In this document: positions 11,363 through 25,216 of the stretch, piece after piece
How the letters are laid out: each line of letters begins with the position of its first letter
How positions within the stretch are numbered: position 1 is the stretch's first letter
NCBI GenBank assembly: GCA_036852015.1
Contig: JAANDG010000213.1
Coordinates: 1 to 64,000 of the forward strand
Direction: 5' to 3'
Length of the DNA stretch: 64,000 nucleotides
DNA from: Pelodera strongyloides
Lineage: Eukaryota > Nematoda > Chromadorea > Rhabditida > Rhabditidae
The notes under the pieces: generated by a model
The model's input: only the letters and a program-made list of their open reading frames with translations
What the model was told of the DNA's origin: nothing
Database searches by the model: none
Program-made: the position numbers and the translations under genes

Positions 11363-14070
11363 TTCTCAATTCCCCGAGAATGGCTGGCATATGCAGCCGA
11401 TGCAGCTGCAAGTAATACAGCATATAATATCATGTTATTGTATAAAAACGCAACAAGTAAAGCGAGTTCGAGCATATGAGATACGGAGGGAAAGACTAAC
11501 AAAAGAAACATGAGCGCCAAATAATTCATCCACGCAAAGCCCAGTCAGTCAAACACGCTAGTCAGTTTTGATATATTACTGGAAACACTAAGAAAACACA
11601 GACATATGAGTGAAGAGCAGGAACAAGAGATAGGAACAGAACCCAAGAAAGAAGTGCGAAAAAATGACCTATTTTAGTGCGAAATGCATGCAAAGAATTT
11701 CTATAACAAGTCAATTATCTGGGTCTCCTTCAAATCCACACTCTATCGTATACAGTAAACAACTCGCTTCGAAACTAGTTAATTTGCAGTCGCGCGGTAA
11801 CGTTGCACAAAAATGCACGCAAACGATCTTCCTGAGATACAAAAGACTGCCAAAGCCTACGCAAGCGTACAAATGACGAAAATTAGGGGCGTTCCACACG
11901 GGTCAAAGGTGGCGCAAACAGACCACCACAGTTTTTCAATATTTTTTTTGTTGTCATGCAAAAAAGGGACATATTATGCCGCATATCACATAGACCAACG
12001 ATCTCCACAAATGTACCTACACTACTCGGGAAATGGCGCCAAAATAATAAATAATTATGTGGGGCAAATCGCTCTAATATACGGGATGAAAATTTTCCAG
12101 AAAACGTTATGTTGTAACTAAATTTCATTTGCCCATAACTTGATGTGACTTTTGCGTTTCTGTTCTTAAACTTGTCTTCTCATCATATTACTAAAAATAT
12201 TCTTTTACTCTTTTTTCAGTTCTTCAAATTTGAGCTAAAATTCAATTCAATAACAGGCAGAGATGATCGCTCTTTTTGATTACCGCCTCAGGGGTGACGA
12301 GCTATATCGACATATTCATTGTCAGCCACACGCCCACTCCCACTCATCAAACATATTTCATGTCATAAAATTAATTATTCGTGTTATTATACAGAACAAC
12401 TACGTTAACCGACAATATTCGTCTCGCTGTTTTTTTCTCCATCCAATCATGGTTCGATTTTCTTATTCAAACTGCGTTACAAAGAGTGTTATGTTGTTAC
12501 GTCATACGTCAGATCCGATGAAGTTTCGAGGAAAAGAAACCGTAAATTTCCCACACAAAAATTAAAATTGCATGTACATGAAGAGATGGAACAGGATCGC
12601 CACACAGATCGGGAAAAGGTGCTGGTCTCACGGTTATGGTAAATTTACTTCTTTGTTTCTCCGCCTAATTGTAAAACTGTTGATTTTCATCGCATTTCTC
12701 TATTTTTCTAGCAAAATAAAAAAACCAGAGCTGGAATGCCCGGAGACGAATAGGTGAATTATTAGCTTTGCAGTCTGTCGTTCTACACGCTATTCGCCGA
12801 GCCATTTCAGCTCGAAACTTGGATGATTGGTGTAGCTTTTTTCACACAAGTAACTGTACGGCTAGTTGTTTCGCACTTTGTAAACACACGCTATTAGCTG
12901 GTAGTACTACTGCATAATCGACAAGTTACCGCTGACTATTCGTTTGTAAGTTGATTTAGTTCAGGTCTTTCCTACATTGTGACTGCGCATGTTTGATGAA
13001 AATTCTGCTCCGCACCGACAGACAGCACGAAAGCACCTATGTCCCATATCATCAGAGAGAAACAAGCCGAGTCCATCCTACCACGCTCACCTTACTCAGT
13101 AACTTTTTCTCTAACAAATGCTTTCCTACGGTGCAGTATCAACGTGGCGTTTTTATGAGTTTAAGTACAAAATATTTACTTCATTCACCGAGGAAACTGG
13201 GCCAAGCCCGCCTACACTGGACCAGTAACATGTGGCCGCTCTACCCTCGCCTACTTTTCGCCCATGGATACATCATAGTTAGGTCCTGATGTGGGCCAGT
13301 TGTGCGCGAACAAAAATACACACAAAATATGAAGATGCACATACTCACGCTTATCTCAGGTCCACCCTGAGTCGCTGCGCCGCATACAACGAAATGGGTG
13401 GGCCACTGAACAAAGTTGCCTCGCAAATGCTGTGAAAATTGCCCCGACAATGCCTAGCTGCCTTCACGTGTTTTGCCGCGGAGCATTGTCGAGGCGCTTT
13501 TTCCTCGGCATTGTCGAGGCAAATCGTGAAAACCTCGGCGTTTGCGAGGCAACTTTTTCCAGTGGCCGCGAATCATCCAAAGACCAACGTTTCACATTGT
13601 AATCGACGTTCGTTTGTTGAACTTTGCCTCAAATCGTCTCATAGTTTATCCTTGACGCTGTTCTAAATAATAGTACCGATTTTTCTCGAAATTAAATCGC
13701 ACTTTTAAATACACTGTTTTTATGATAATTACGGTCTACAGAGCTATACTTGGCACACAACTCCATTCTGAGTCCAGTAGAAAAAATGTGCGCGTGCTGC
13801 ACCGTAGCGAACGCGCACACTTTGCTACCGCCTTTTTATGTTGTTCGACCTTCACCCCAACACTGTGTCCGCTGTATTGTTTGTATTTACAATCCTTCTT
13901 GAATAAGATTTTTCAGTTGAGAATCGTTTATATGACTTTTAAAATGCACAGGCAATTGCACCTTTTGTCTTTATGTTCCTCTGTCGGTATATGTGTAATG
14001 AGTAGGAAGCAGTAGGAAGCGAACGCTGTCACATTTGGATGTCCGTATTTCTACTTGATTCTGTTTCAGA
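11363..14070. other. Intergenic region between divergent genes MRPS16 and C3orf33
   Basis: It separates the two divergent starts by 2.7 kb. Apart from the foldback at 13401-13567 I see no gene. Open frames of 60-100 codons on both strands lack splice context and protein-like composition. Promoters of both genes and a 5' untranslated exon of the C3orf33 homologue should lie here. Confidence 0.5.
13401..13567. mobile_element. Foldback element upstream of the C3orf33 homologue
   Basis: GGCCACTG and AAGTTGCCTCGCAAATGC at the left are mirrored by GCGTTTGCGAGGCAACTTT and CAGTGGCC at the right; GCATTGTCGAGGC recurs in the middle. Confidence 0.6.
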
Positions 14071-17000
14071 ATGGGTGAAGGCGAAATGGCACACGACCAC
14101 GTTGTGCCTGCAGCGGCTTCAGCTGTGAAACCGCCTGTTGCAGCAGCGGCTCCTGTTATTTCAAACGTGGTCGACCCTATAGACAAGTACTCGGCGCTGA
14201 TTGTCAGGGTTAGTTATTTTAGTTTTTAATCTTTTTTGCAACCTTTATTGTCATTTGGTATTTTACGCTCATTATAAGTTGTTGTGTGTTCTTTCAGGGA
14301 ACGATCGTAGGAGTGGGAATGCTTGGCGTTGGTTTGTATCTTCGCAACTCCCGCATTGTAAGTTTAAATATTTGCGTTAAATGAATGCCCGTTCCGCCGC
14401 ACTGTAGTGTAGCTCGGCAGATTTATTGTGAACGTGTAAATATGTGTTACACAAATTCAAACAAACTGCATAACCTTAAATCGAAATGCTAGCCTCTTTG
14501 GAAAATTTGCATATGATAAGCAAATCCTATGCATCCTATGCTAATTGTGTACGATTGTCGTGGATGATCGTACAAAATTAGCATAAGATACATAGGATTT
14601 GCTTATCATATGCATATTTCCAAAGGGGCTAGCATTTCGCTTTAAATATATGAAGATTTAGTACGAAATGAAATCAGATTTCTTCGTTCCCTAGATGCCA
14701 GTCGCATTCACACATGTTCTTAATACCCTGCTTTTCACAAAAGTAAAGCTCATTATACCTATACCTGACTGTTTTTATTTTCTAGTTTGCCCGTTTCGAA
14801 CACGTAAGCCAGATTCCAAAAGAGTTCATTCGCAAAGAACTTGAGCTGAAGGGCAGAGTTCGGCAGGTATGAAGGGATTTAATGTTCAATACTCTCGATT
14901 ATCCTTATTGACAAACTTTCAGAGTTAAAGTATACCTTGCTATTATTAGCTGCCTTGTTCTCGGTACAATATATGCTTTTGTAGTTTATAGTTGAACGCT
15001 TCTAGTTTCTCTTTGTGAGTGTATGAATCGTGAAACTATGTTTTTTATTAACTTCGTTTAGGTTCTCCCGACTGGTGAACTGCAGGTCGAGCATCAACCT
15101 ATCGTCCGTCTTCCTTCTCTGTTTCGTAGTAAGAAACCCGTTGATGAGGTATAGTCACCTTTTATATGGATGCTTGTTTTTAGCTGATAACCAAAACATA
15201 ATTTGCATGCGTAAATGGCAGCGTAAGAGAATTAGAGAATGCAATAACTACATGTTTCTTCCAGTAAATATATAAAGTTGGAGTAGCTTTACGGAGATAG
15301 TGATGTGTTCCGGCGGTTGTTGAGCGTTTCACATATAATTATGCCCGGGATGAAATAGTTCGGCTTCCTCTGTTTCCGCATTGTTTGTTTTGGTACATCC
15401 GAAACGCTGTGTTTATTCTAGAAAGGACTGCTGCAAATTCGCTTAGCAGGGTTAGACATTTCGAAGGCCGGACAGCAGTACATCAGCAAGGTACGTTTTT
15501 GGTGGATGGTTTTCTTTTAATAATCGAATTATGGAATGCTGGGTTATCTTTCCTTGACGTTATTCCGGTTTATCGAGCCTTGCGCTCATATGGCTGCTAA
15601 TACATTTTACTTCAACGTGCGACTTCAACGTGCGCCTTTTGAATCAGCGAGCACTGTTTCCTTGCAGTATAAGCTACTGAACTTGAACAGAACACGAGAT
15701 CTGGGTATCATGTATCATTATATTCATACGCGTTTAGGACTTACGTTTGACAAACCGACCCGTCACTTTCACGGTGATCAAGCATACTGAAGAGTCGCCG
15801 AATGTAGTGGACGCTGATGTGACTGTTGCGAAGGTAGGGGCTTCTTAGTTTCTTTGCAAATTCCTTCAATATATGGAATGTGTCTCGTCTTTTAAGAAAT
15901 TGTCACCTTCGCGAAAGTTTCTCGAGTGGCTTTTGGGATAATGAAGGACATAACACTCAGCCCTCTTCTTGTCACTTGTCACCATAGGTTTTATATGGGT
16001 TTTGTTAAAGCGAAATACTAGCCGGTTTTTGAAACGCATCGTGGACATTTGTATTCTTACGTGTTTATGCTAAGTTACTCGAATTTTGGTAGCATTCTAA
16101 TTTTTGTTCATTTGAATAAGCTGCATGATAATGCTGGTGTGCTCGATGTGTTTCAAAAAACCGGTCGGTATTTCGTTTACGTTTTAACGAATAGAGTGGA
16201 TGTCTAACCTAACCTACATGTAGTTCTCTTCTCTTCCAATTAATATTGAATATTTATTATACTCATTAAAAGAGCGCAACGCCGTGAGGGCCGATGGAAA
16301 AGATTGGGATAACAATTTATATATCTTCTTATTTATTTCCAGAATGCCTTCTCTCGCACCAATCTCAACGTGGATCTGGTCCGCCGTGGATACGCTCGAG
16401 TTCCCGGACCAGACCATCCACAACATCGTAAGGCACTTCAGTCAGTGGCCGCCTATTCGAGACTGGTATCAAGACTGCTCATGAGCGAAAAGGTATGTCA
16501 TATTTCGGTTTCAAATAATGCCTTTTTTGTTGTGCTTGACTCTGGTTTATTAAATTCTACGTAAATCTGAATTGTGCTTATAATCGTAATATCACAACGC
16601 GAAAAGGTGCCTTGGTAATTTAAACATTCTGTATTTTGTAAAAAAAATTTTAATCCTGCTTTACTGTATTCCTACGAAATTCCCATGTTGCGTATGTACG
16701 GTAATTTATCTGCTCCACACACAACGGTGTCCTTGCGAGCGTAAAGGTTTCGACTCACCTCACTCTCACTTATTCGCGGAGAGAGATTGTTTTATTTGTA
16801 AACCGTTCTTAGGTTGCGGATCGTCGTGGCGTGGGCGTGTGGGAACGTGACACGTGGGTGGAGTCGATGCAGAGTTACCCCTCACAGGTGTCCGGCATTG
16901 TCAGATCGGCAGCTATCACCAAGTTTGTGGTCAGTATTTTAATTTATTCTTATCCCTGGCAATAAGATTGTGTTGTGTATCAATTGCATTTTCTGTAGAT

Positions 17001-17426
17001 TACTGTATGATTTTGTAGTCTATAATTCTCTTTAATTATATATTCTGCTGGTATCATGTGGCACTTTTGAATTTTTGAATTTTTCTTTGTTGTCTTATTT
17101 GTTCAATCGAACTTTGTTATTGTGTTTAATTTATTGATTATTGATTTATGTCCGTCCTTTTTAGTGGCACTGTTATATGTTATAATGTTATTTGAAGTTG
17201 AGTTTCCTTTTTTTTCTATATTACCTTTTTAATTGGTCTCTGTTCTCAGGTACTACTATACCACGTGACCAAAGACGTGGTTCTGCACGGAGTCAAGATT
17301 GCACAGGGCACTTGGACCCTTATGATGACTGCGTGTGCATACATTGCCCTCGGATACAGGAAGTTTGGCCAAGGTGTAGATAAGATGACTACGGCTTACA
17401 ATAGGGTTAAGAGCAAGGTCAAGTAA
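14071..17426 (+). CDS. C3orf33 homologue (SNase-like membrane protein), 9 exons, 324 aa
   Basis: Exons: 14071-14208, 14298-14357, 14786-14866, 15062-15148, 15422-15490, 15738-15833, 16343-16492, 16813-16929, 17250-17426. All junctions are GT..AG and the phases close to 975 nt. The order matches animal C3orf33: an Ala/Pro-rich N-terminus; a hydrophobic segment (about 45-62, TIVGVGMLGVGLYLRNSR); then the family block IPKEFIRKELELKGRVRQV, ELQVEHQPIVRLPSL, and LLQIRLAGLDISKAGQQY; and NLNVDLVRRGYARV (about 184-197), which resembles the vertebrate VNLNEEILRRGLG segment. A second weakly hydrophobic stretch lies near the C-terminus (LMMTACAYIALGYRKFG). Homologues have a staphylococcal-nuclease-like fold and, from memory, one report (under the name MISO) places them at the mitochondrial inner membrane; I take no more than the family call from this. 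The ATG follows CAG, so an untranslated 5' exon is likely. Confidence 0.9.
14476..14645. mobile_element. TTAA-ended foldback element in C3orf33 intron 2
   Basis: TTAAATCGAAATGCTAGCC is inverted at the right end; inner arms contain TTTGCATATGATAAGCAAAT. It lies between exons 2 and 3 of the C3orf33 homologue. It resembles family 2 inside and family 1 at the very end. Confidence 0.7.
16005..16187. mobile_element. TTAA foldback MITE, family 1 (C3orf33 intron 6)
   Basis: Starts TTAAAGCGAAATACTAGCCGG; the right end has an extra GTTTACG before TTAA, a small local duplication. Confidence 0.7.
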
Positions 17427-17436
17427 GTCTTGAGAT

Positions 17437-17607
17437 TTAAAGCGGTATGGCGTGTGGTTTGTAAATCGTATGCTCGACAACTGAGTTTCCATGGGTTATA
17501 GTTCTATATGTAAATGTCTAAATAACTAGGCCGTAAATGAAAATTTACCACAATAACGATGATAGTACGTTAGAATAACTTTTAAAACCACATGCCATAC
17601 CGTTTAA
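17437..17607. mobile_element. TTAA foldback element, family 3, in the C3orf33 3' UTR
   Basis: TTAAAGCGGTATGGCGTGTGG at the left, CCACATGCCATACCGTTTAA at the right. It starts 11 bp after the stop codon, so it would be transcribed as a hairpin in the long 3' UTR. Confidence 0.7.
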
Positions 17608-18359
17608 ATAGTCACTGAAATAGTTTGGTTGGTGTTTATCGTGCTCTTTATGCCATTCAGCGATTAAGCCAACCACTGTGCCTTTGTGCTCGAATGCTCG
17701 GTAAACTTGTTAGTTTGTAGAATTGCATTTTTTTATTAATATATGGAAACAAATCAAAATTGAGGGATTTTATAATATTCTAGATTCACATGTTTACACG
17801 GGCTCTGAGCTCAGTTCTCATTACACCTCAGTGCTTATTTGGGTTGTCGCTGATTGTTTAGGCACCATTTAGGTTTTATTTCGAGTTCAAGCTGTCTAAT
17901 TGTAAGGTTAGATATTAACATATATATTTTTGGAGTTGTAGATTAGGATGAAAGAAGTGCTGAACTGCGCCGTAGTTAGTTTTTGGTTTCCATATGATTA
18001 TTAGGTAAGTAAGGTATTTATGCTAATATAAGAAAATATCAGGCTGCGGCCTGCGTATAGTTACTATCAGTCGAATCATTAAGGAACATTTATTCTCAAT
18101 TAAAACTATGATTACTAGTTTGATTTCTTGCACGAGAATCGTGAAGCTGCTCATGATTGAGGTTTTCTTTTATTTTTCTGAAGGACCTTGTTTTTTGTGT
18201 GCCGGTGTATTTTTATTTTAAATTTAGATTGTAGTAGTGGATATAATATAAGTGATATAGTATGTAGTTCTGAGTTCATACAGAGGTGAGGTGACCTTGT
18301 TCTTATAGCTAGCTGTATTTAATAAGCTTTGTATAATTGTATTCTAGAGCTTGTAAGAT

Positions 18360-18365
18360 AATAAA
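18360..18365 (+). promoter_or_regulatory. Candidate polyadenylation signal for the C3orf33 homologue
   Basis: A canonical AATAAA lies about 0.9 kb after the stop at 17426 and is followed by a T-rich stretch (TTTTTATGG...TGTGTTTTT). It fits the unspliced 3' UTR form. Confidence 0.4.
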
Positions 18366-18807
18366 TTTTTATGGATTGATGTGTTTTTCTACAATGCTTC
18401 TCGTTTGTACGACTTCTACGCTATCTGTGATGTGCTCTGTATTTTAACGTGATTTATTTTTCTGTACTTACCTTCTCACTTCTTCTGAATGTGGTTTGCT
18501 GCTTAGGCCTCCTATGTTAACCCTTGAAGTCCTGAAGCCTAAAATTTCCGTAAAGTGGGGATCGTGCGTTAGCTGCAGTTTATTTTATTACCTCTTGTAC
18601 TGTACTGTTGTACTACTGTACTATCTATAAGGTGTGCTATTGTACTACTGTGAGATCTATAAGCTGTTCGTTGTTCTTGCTGTTATACATTTTGTTTCAT
18701 AGGTGAACTAAACGCCACTATTCCATATTCTGCTTTTTTACATTAGGAACGTTTTGTTTTCATTTAATGTCCTGTATACTTGTTTGCTTACTTCGACTTT
18801 GTTGCAG

Positions 18808-18835
18808 GAATTTACGGAAGATGGCATCGCGTTGA
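18808..18835 (+). CDS. Possible alternative last coding exon of the C3orf33 homologue
   Basis: The annotated stop of the upstream gene lies inside a consensus donor (CAA|GTAAGT at 17421/17422). A good acceptor (TTTGTTGCAG) ends at 18807. Joining them keeps frame and replaces the final Lys-stop with a short basic tail, KNLRKMASR, before TGA at 18833-18835. Both transcript forms would be legal. This is inference from splice signals only. Confidence 0.35.
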
Positions 18836-19661
18836 AATTTGAAATGAGGGATTCTGGTAGGCCGATTTTGTTATTTGTTTATATTCGTAGAGATATGTCC
18901 ATTTCTGTGTTCCACAGTACTTTTTTACTAGGTACGGTACATTATACTTTCACTTTGTACCTTGTAGTAGTTTTCTATGGTATTTTATTCCTATTTTTTA
19001 TATGGTCAATTTGTTAATACACGTCCCATCATGTATTTTATTCGTTATTTTTGTGTTTTATCGGTATGTATAATGTATATTTTTCCAGCTGATCCTGGCA
19101 GCCTCGCACACGTAACTGACGTAACTAGACTAGACAGCTTTCTTTCTTTGTCAATTTAAAATTTAAGCTTGCGCACTTTTTTCATCCTGATTCTGATTCT
19201 GAATTGAATTTGAATTTGAATCAACTGAAATTGATATAGTAGATTAGTATCTTTATTCTCTCAGCGATTTGTCTTTTGGGAGTGTTTCCAAACGGTGCCC
19301 GATTTCATAATTGATTTTCCTTTTTTTATTGAATCATATCTCAAAACATGAGTCAAACGTTGCGTGTGGTGTGCTTGTCTTCTTGATAAGTAACGTTTAG
19401 TAAAACGGAATTGATGCTTTTTGGAATTTTGCCTTTTGGACATAGGCATGTGTTTAGTGTTTGTATGTTTTTGATGAGTAACTGTATATTTTCTATCGTT
19501 TTTGCTCCAAAAATAGAATTACGGGAATCCCGGTGGCCGTCACACGTGCGCGTTTTCGTCTGTGTAAATAGCCGTATCGTACGACGTTATAGGCGCTTGT
19601 TGGTTCCTGGTTGCAAAACCTTTTCGTGGCGTTTTGTTTTGACGTTGAAAGATCTTAGATA

Positions 19662-19837
19662 TTAAAGCGAGATACCGGCCGGTTTTTGAAACGCATCGTG
19701 GACAACTGAATTTTTATGTATTTATGCTAATTTGCTCAAATTTCCTCTATTTTTTATTCTAATTTATGTTAATTTGCATAAGCTGCATAAGAATGCTGGT
19801 CTACGTGATGTGTTTCAGAAACCTGCCGGTATTTTAA
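19662..19837. mobile_element. TTAA foldback MITE, family 1, degenerate right end
   Basis: TTAAAGCGAGATACCGGCCGG at the left; the right end is shortened to GCCGGTATTTTAA. Confidence 0.65.
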
Positions 19838-20209
19838 GTTTTGCTGATTTGCTGTTTTCGTTTCTTTGAATACGTCCCCTTCATGTGTATGCAGTATGCA
19901 TATAGAACAGTAAGTTAAAAATAGATTTTGATAGGGATAGCTTTGCTTTTCTCGGAAGCGTATCTTTTACCACAGTGTAACTTGGATTACTTATGATTTG
20001 TGTTAACTTGTATTCCAGACTGTCAGACTCTTTGAGTGTCTTGTCTGCTTCTCGGCTCTTTGCGTGAACAAGTGCGAGCAGTATTCAAATCAAGGTTTTA
20101 CAGATCTTGTAACTGATCTTCTTCGCGCAAATACACTTGTCATTGTGTACACACGGGGAGTTGAGTGAGCAGGATTGGGTATTGAGAAGGTTGAAGCTCT
20201 TATTTTAGT

Positions 20210-20211
<2 letters not shown>

Positions 20212-20249
<38 letters not shown>
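20212..20249. repeat. (CT)n microsatellite
   Basis: Pure CT for about 38 bp. Similar short arrays lie at 24180, 44503, 49850, 50184, 62361 and, as GA on this strand, at 51674, 55627 and 60082. Confidence 0.95.
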
Positions 20250-20251
<2 letters not shown>

Positions 20252-22415
20252 CACATTCACTTTCTTTCTTCTCTCATTCGTGCTCTTCTCTCCGGGGTCG
20301 TGTTCCCTTCCCTTCCCAGGAGTGTTTTTCGTATCTTTTATCTAGTATTTTAGTGACCTCTAGTTGTTGGTGTTTTTGTCAGGGACCATGTTTTTACTTT
20401 ACTACCCGAATATGGATCAGTAAATATATGTTATTCATACTAAATGACGAAGTACAGTTCAGTAGGTATGTTCAGCTTTTTATTGATCTCGTGAACTTGT
20501 CATATAGGGTTCAGACATGCAGCGATGCAGCTGCTAGTTTCGCTTTGTCTCTATGTAGAACACTGGGAACACTTCTTTCTGTTTATCAATCAAGTAAACA
20601 TGTCAATAACCAATAACCGACGTTAATTTGATGATTGGTCCTAATTAAAGTTGTCAAGTCTCATTTGTCACCGTAGGGAATACTGTAGGGACTATGGTAT
20701 GTAGGAGTTGATGGATGGTTAACTGTATGTTAGAGTTGGAGATGATCACCTTTTGTTTGGTGTTCTAGGATGCAGTTCGTCACTACTATATGTTTTTTTA
20801 TTTATTAGTTTGTCATAACGTTACGTGATGACGCAGCACGCTGTTTATTTGTTTAGTTTCGTTGAACTGCGTATAGGGAGTATTTGGGCCTCAGGGTCTC
20901 TTAATGAAACACTGAAAGATATTCATGTCAGGTTTTATTCTATTTCCTACCGTTATCAGGTATCGGAACCGTTTGATTCGTAGCGTCAATCCAAACGTAT
21001 TGGTCAAGGTTTTGTTTTTATATATCTGTATCGGACACACGTGCCTAAAACATTGATTTTTTATGTACTTTTTTTCGACAGTATTTTTTTTGCCTCTTCC
21101 TCTTTTTTTTGTTTAATAACATTTCTCAGACACATTGCGTTGGATTATTGGATCTTACAACTGTGCCGTATCCTGTATGAAATTTTTCGAATTTCACGAA
21201 AATGGCCGAAAATCTTTTGCGAATTCGGATTTCGAGCCGCGGACGGACGAGTTGTGTAGTGCGCAAAGTGTTCAAGGTGCATTTTTCAAAATAAAAACAA
21301 GATAAAAACCTAGGCCACGCAGTTGCGTTTTAACTTTTATGCTTCCTTTGTATTTTCTTCATTAGCAATTGTGGGGGGGGGGGATTTCCAGCACACAAAC
21401 TTTGCTTTCGGGCTATTATTCCGCTCCGCTTTATCACAAATGGTTCTCGTTCTATCATTCTACTGATACTGACTGAACTGATAGGAAATGTTAGAGAAAA
21501 GGAATTCTTGACCTTGGTTGGTGTATCCCAAAAACAAAAACAAGCATGGCGGCGGAACCGGGGAACGCATATTTCGCGGCATTTAGTGGTTTGGCGCCTA
21601 CGCGCCACAATGTGTTATCTCTTTCCTTATCTGTTTTGGTTCTTGAATTGAAATAATAAGAGCTATTTTGGAAGCCTTTTTGTTATCGGGTCCCGTCGTA
21701 CTCTTCTTAGTGCTAGTTGTTTTCTGTGCACTAACTTTATAGCAATAGTTTGGTTTAGTTTTTGTGGTTTCGTGGATAGGAATAAGAACCGCGACTTTTA
21801 CCCCAGCCAGAATGACATGGTCAATTTGGTCAAAGAATATATCTTTTTTCAAAACGTATGTACATGTACGTCTTCGTCTTGACCTATGCCATTAAAATTA
21901 AACGCTTAGGCCTAGGGCTAGGGCCAAGAAGCAGCGAGAGCTTCGAATAATACAAAAAAGTTTGAGTCGTATGTAATATGTCACACTGAGATTCCTTGTC
22001 ATTGTCTCCCGTCTCCGGCTCGAAAAATGTAAAGAGCAGACTGACAAACATCTGTTGACCAGTCGTTGATCACCACATCACAATCATAGTGTATACCTGT
22101 ATTATTGCTTTTTTCCTGTTTCTCTCATTCTCTCTTATCTCTCTCTCTCTCTCGTTCTCTTTCTCCCAGCCTGCCTGCGACACTATTATACCTTCTACAT
22201 TATATAATGTGTCGTCATTTTTATCTTAAATACCCTCAATAACTACTGGTACAGCGTACTTACGAAAACGGGTTTGTTTAGTATTCACTATTCACTATTT
22301 GCTTAATCAATTTATTTACCGTTGGTTGGTTGCATGAATATGAATTATAAATTTGAATTCGATAATCGGTCAGTGCATGAAATCATGAGGTCCCTAGTTG
22401 TTTGCCTTCAGCTTT

Positions 22416-22547
22416 AGAGGCCATATTCACCACTCAATTCCCCATGGGGAATTCCCGTCTTTTTCTCTGCGTGTCTCACATTAGAATGCTATTTTCTGTC
22501 CCAAGGGAATATTTTCCAAACGAAATCAGTGTGGTGAATATGGCCTC
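22416..22547. mobile_element. CATATTCACCACTCA foldback element
   Basis: Same termini as 2411-2548, and the internal CCCGTCTTTTTCTCTGCGTG is shared. Confidence 0.7.
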
Positions 22548-23339
22548 TGAACTGAATACTGAATCTTTGTGGAATCTCCTCTTTTTTTTTGCCACGTACT
22601 CATCACAAAGTTTTGTGTTGTAGTTGTAGTGCATCTGTGCATCTGTTTTTCTTGCACTGTTCAGTTTCAGTGTCTTTTGTTTCTTAACTAGTCTTAACCT
22701 ATGCTTCACAAGTGCTTTAATGCCTTAACCCTAAGCGTATCAAATTTCTTTTGTCATCGTCGACCAGTTTTACATGGCGCTCGGCGCTTCTTGACGCGTT
22801 AGTGAATTGCGTTGTCTTATGTCTTCAGTCTCCTGCACTTCACTCATTCTCACTGATTGTATTGTTTGTACTATTGGGTCTATGTGATGGACTTGGCCCT
22901 TCTTGCTTGCCCTGTCAATGAGCTCTCGCTTGTCAACCGCGTGGCGCTGGTTTTTGGAAAAGACCCGCAATGTCATGAGGGGAGTCCAGGATATTTGGAC
23001 CAGGCAGTTGGCATAGCTTTGGCTTTATTTTTTATATTTTCTTTGGTTATTGATGGGTTTTGTACATTTGTTTTTGGGGTAGGGGATGTGTGTCTGGCGG
23101 TACTGTACTGACAAGAGTTGTGTGAATAGCGTAAAAGCGGACAGGGATGCGGGACACGCAGTTATATATGCGATGTGTTTGTAACGATTTACTTTATTTC
23201 TTCCTTTACTCTTTTGTATGTCTTTCTCGAGAGGGGCTTATTGAATTTTGAGACTGGCCCCGTACAGGAGGAACCTCCTTATGCTGGTGTACTTGTCGCG
23301 GCGCCAGCCGCCATTTTATAAATTATGTAAAATTAGGCA

Positions 23340-23523
23340 TTAAAGCGAAATACCTGCCGGTTTTTGAAGCGCACTTCAAGTTCTTGCATTCCTATGCATT
23401 TATGCGAAGTGGGGTCTAATTGGGGGTCTAGTTTTTATTCTAATTCTTGCTCATTTTCATATGCTGCATAAGAAAGCAGGTGTACGCAATGCGTTTCAAA
23501 AACTGGCTGGTATTTCGCTTTAA
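23340..23523. mobile_element. TTAA foldback MITE, family 1
   Basis: Family termini at both ends. The middle has GGGGTCTA repeats like the copy at 4030-4209, so these two form a subgroup. Confidence 0.75.
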
Positions 23524-24182
23524 GGCTTAGGCTTAGGGCAATTAGGCAGGAGGCAATTAGGCCCCGTTTGGTTTGTTTCGCAATTCTCCTTCTAATTGTT
23601 AAAACCCCTATAGTTATGTATTCTTGACATTTCTCCAATAAACGATAACCACCACCCAAGGAAGGAAGAAATAAGAAAACGATTCCATTTTCCATTCACC
23701 AATTCACCTTTTACAACGGGTCGTTAACTTTTTTGACACCTTTCTCTCGCTCAAGTTTCCTCCTTCCTCTCATACAATAACCCCCATATTTTACCTTTTA
23801 TGGGTGACAGTTGCCCGTTTCCTTGCTCCTTTGGAGCCTCAGCGCTGACCTGTATTGTTGTCGTTTCATGTACTTTTTATTAGACTTTGTAGCCTTTGAT
23901 AGTCTTTACTTCTTTACTTTGACAGTCTTGAAATAATCATAATCCGACAATGATATTGTGGATATTTTCGCTGATGTCGTCGCAATTGGCACCAATTGGG
24001 TTGTTTATTGTCAGAACCAGAGCTGTCTTGTATTTGAGACTGCAAGGTGAGACCGTGGTTTCTAGTTCTCTCTTTATGTTGACGTTGTATTTTTATGATC
24101 TCTTTATGTGTCTCTCTCTCTTTTATCTTTTATCTCCCTCTAGTCCCTCTTTCTCTATTTCTATATATTCCTCTCTCTGTTA

Positions 24183-24213
<31 letters not shown>

Positions 24214-24952
24214 GGCATTTCCCTGTCGACTCATGCTCGTCGTCTCGTCGTCATTGTCATAGAAAGAAACAATTTGTCACACTTTGGTTCGGCCGTAATA
24301 AATCTCACCCTTGCGCTCTTTCCTTGGAGTGTGATCACTTAATTTGGTGATTAATAAGTGGATTTTTTCAGATAAGCGCAACGCAACATCCACTATTTGC
24401 CTATTTTTAAGTATGTCATCTTAAAACTTTTAATTTTTTGATTTACTTTCCTTTCGAAGGTTTCACTACACTTCGTGAGCTCGATGCTCTTATAAATCCT
24501 CAGCTATGTACCTTTTTGTATACTAGTATTGCTATTTTGCAACGAAGTGCGAAAGAAGCTGTGTTGCGCACATTTTGCAGCTGTCCTTTTGCAAATTGTA
24601 ATTGGCCATGTGGTTTTTTTGGCCAAAAAGCCGTTCGCATGTTCCTCTCGTAGCTCTTCTCTTCTGACCTTTCAGAGATAATTCGGTTTGCCGTGCAAGA
24701 TGAAATAAACTAGAAGGTATGCATTTTGTGTATTTATGTTAGCTCACTTTTTCAGGATTTTCTTGTATTTTACCTCTGTTTTGGAAAGTTGGAAGGAAAA
24801 TGTTTCACACTTACGTTAGCTGTCTTCTCCGTATGCAGTGTATGCCTGAATTTCCCTTATTAATATAGATCCCTTATTAGTATGTGTTGTAAGGCGCTTC
24901 ATCTTAGGGTAATCAGTTAGTTTTTACTTAGTACTCTGTGAATTATTGTGCA

Positions 24953-25216
<264 letters not shown>

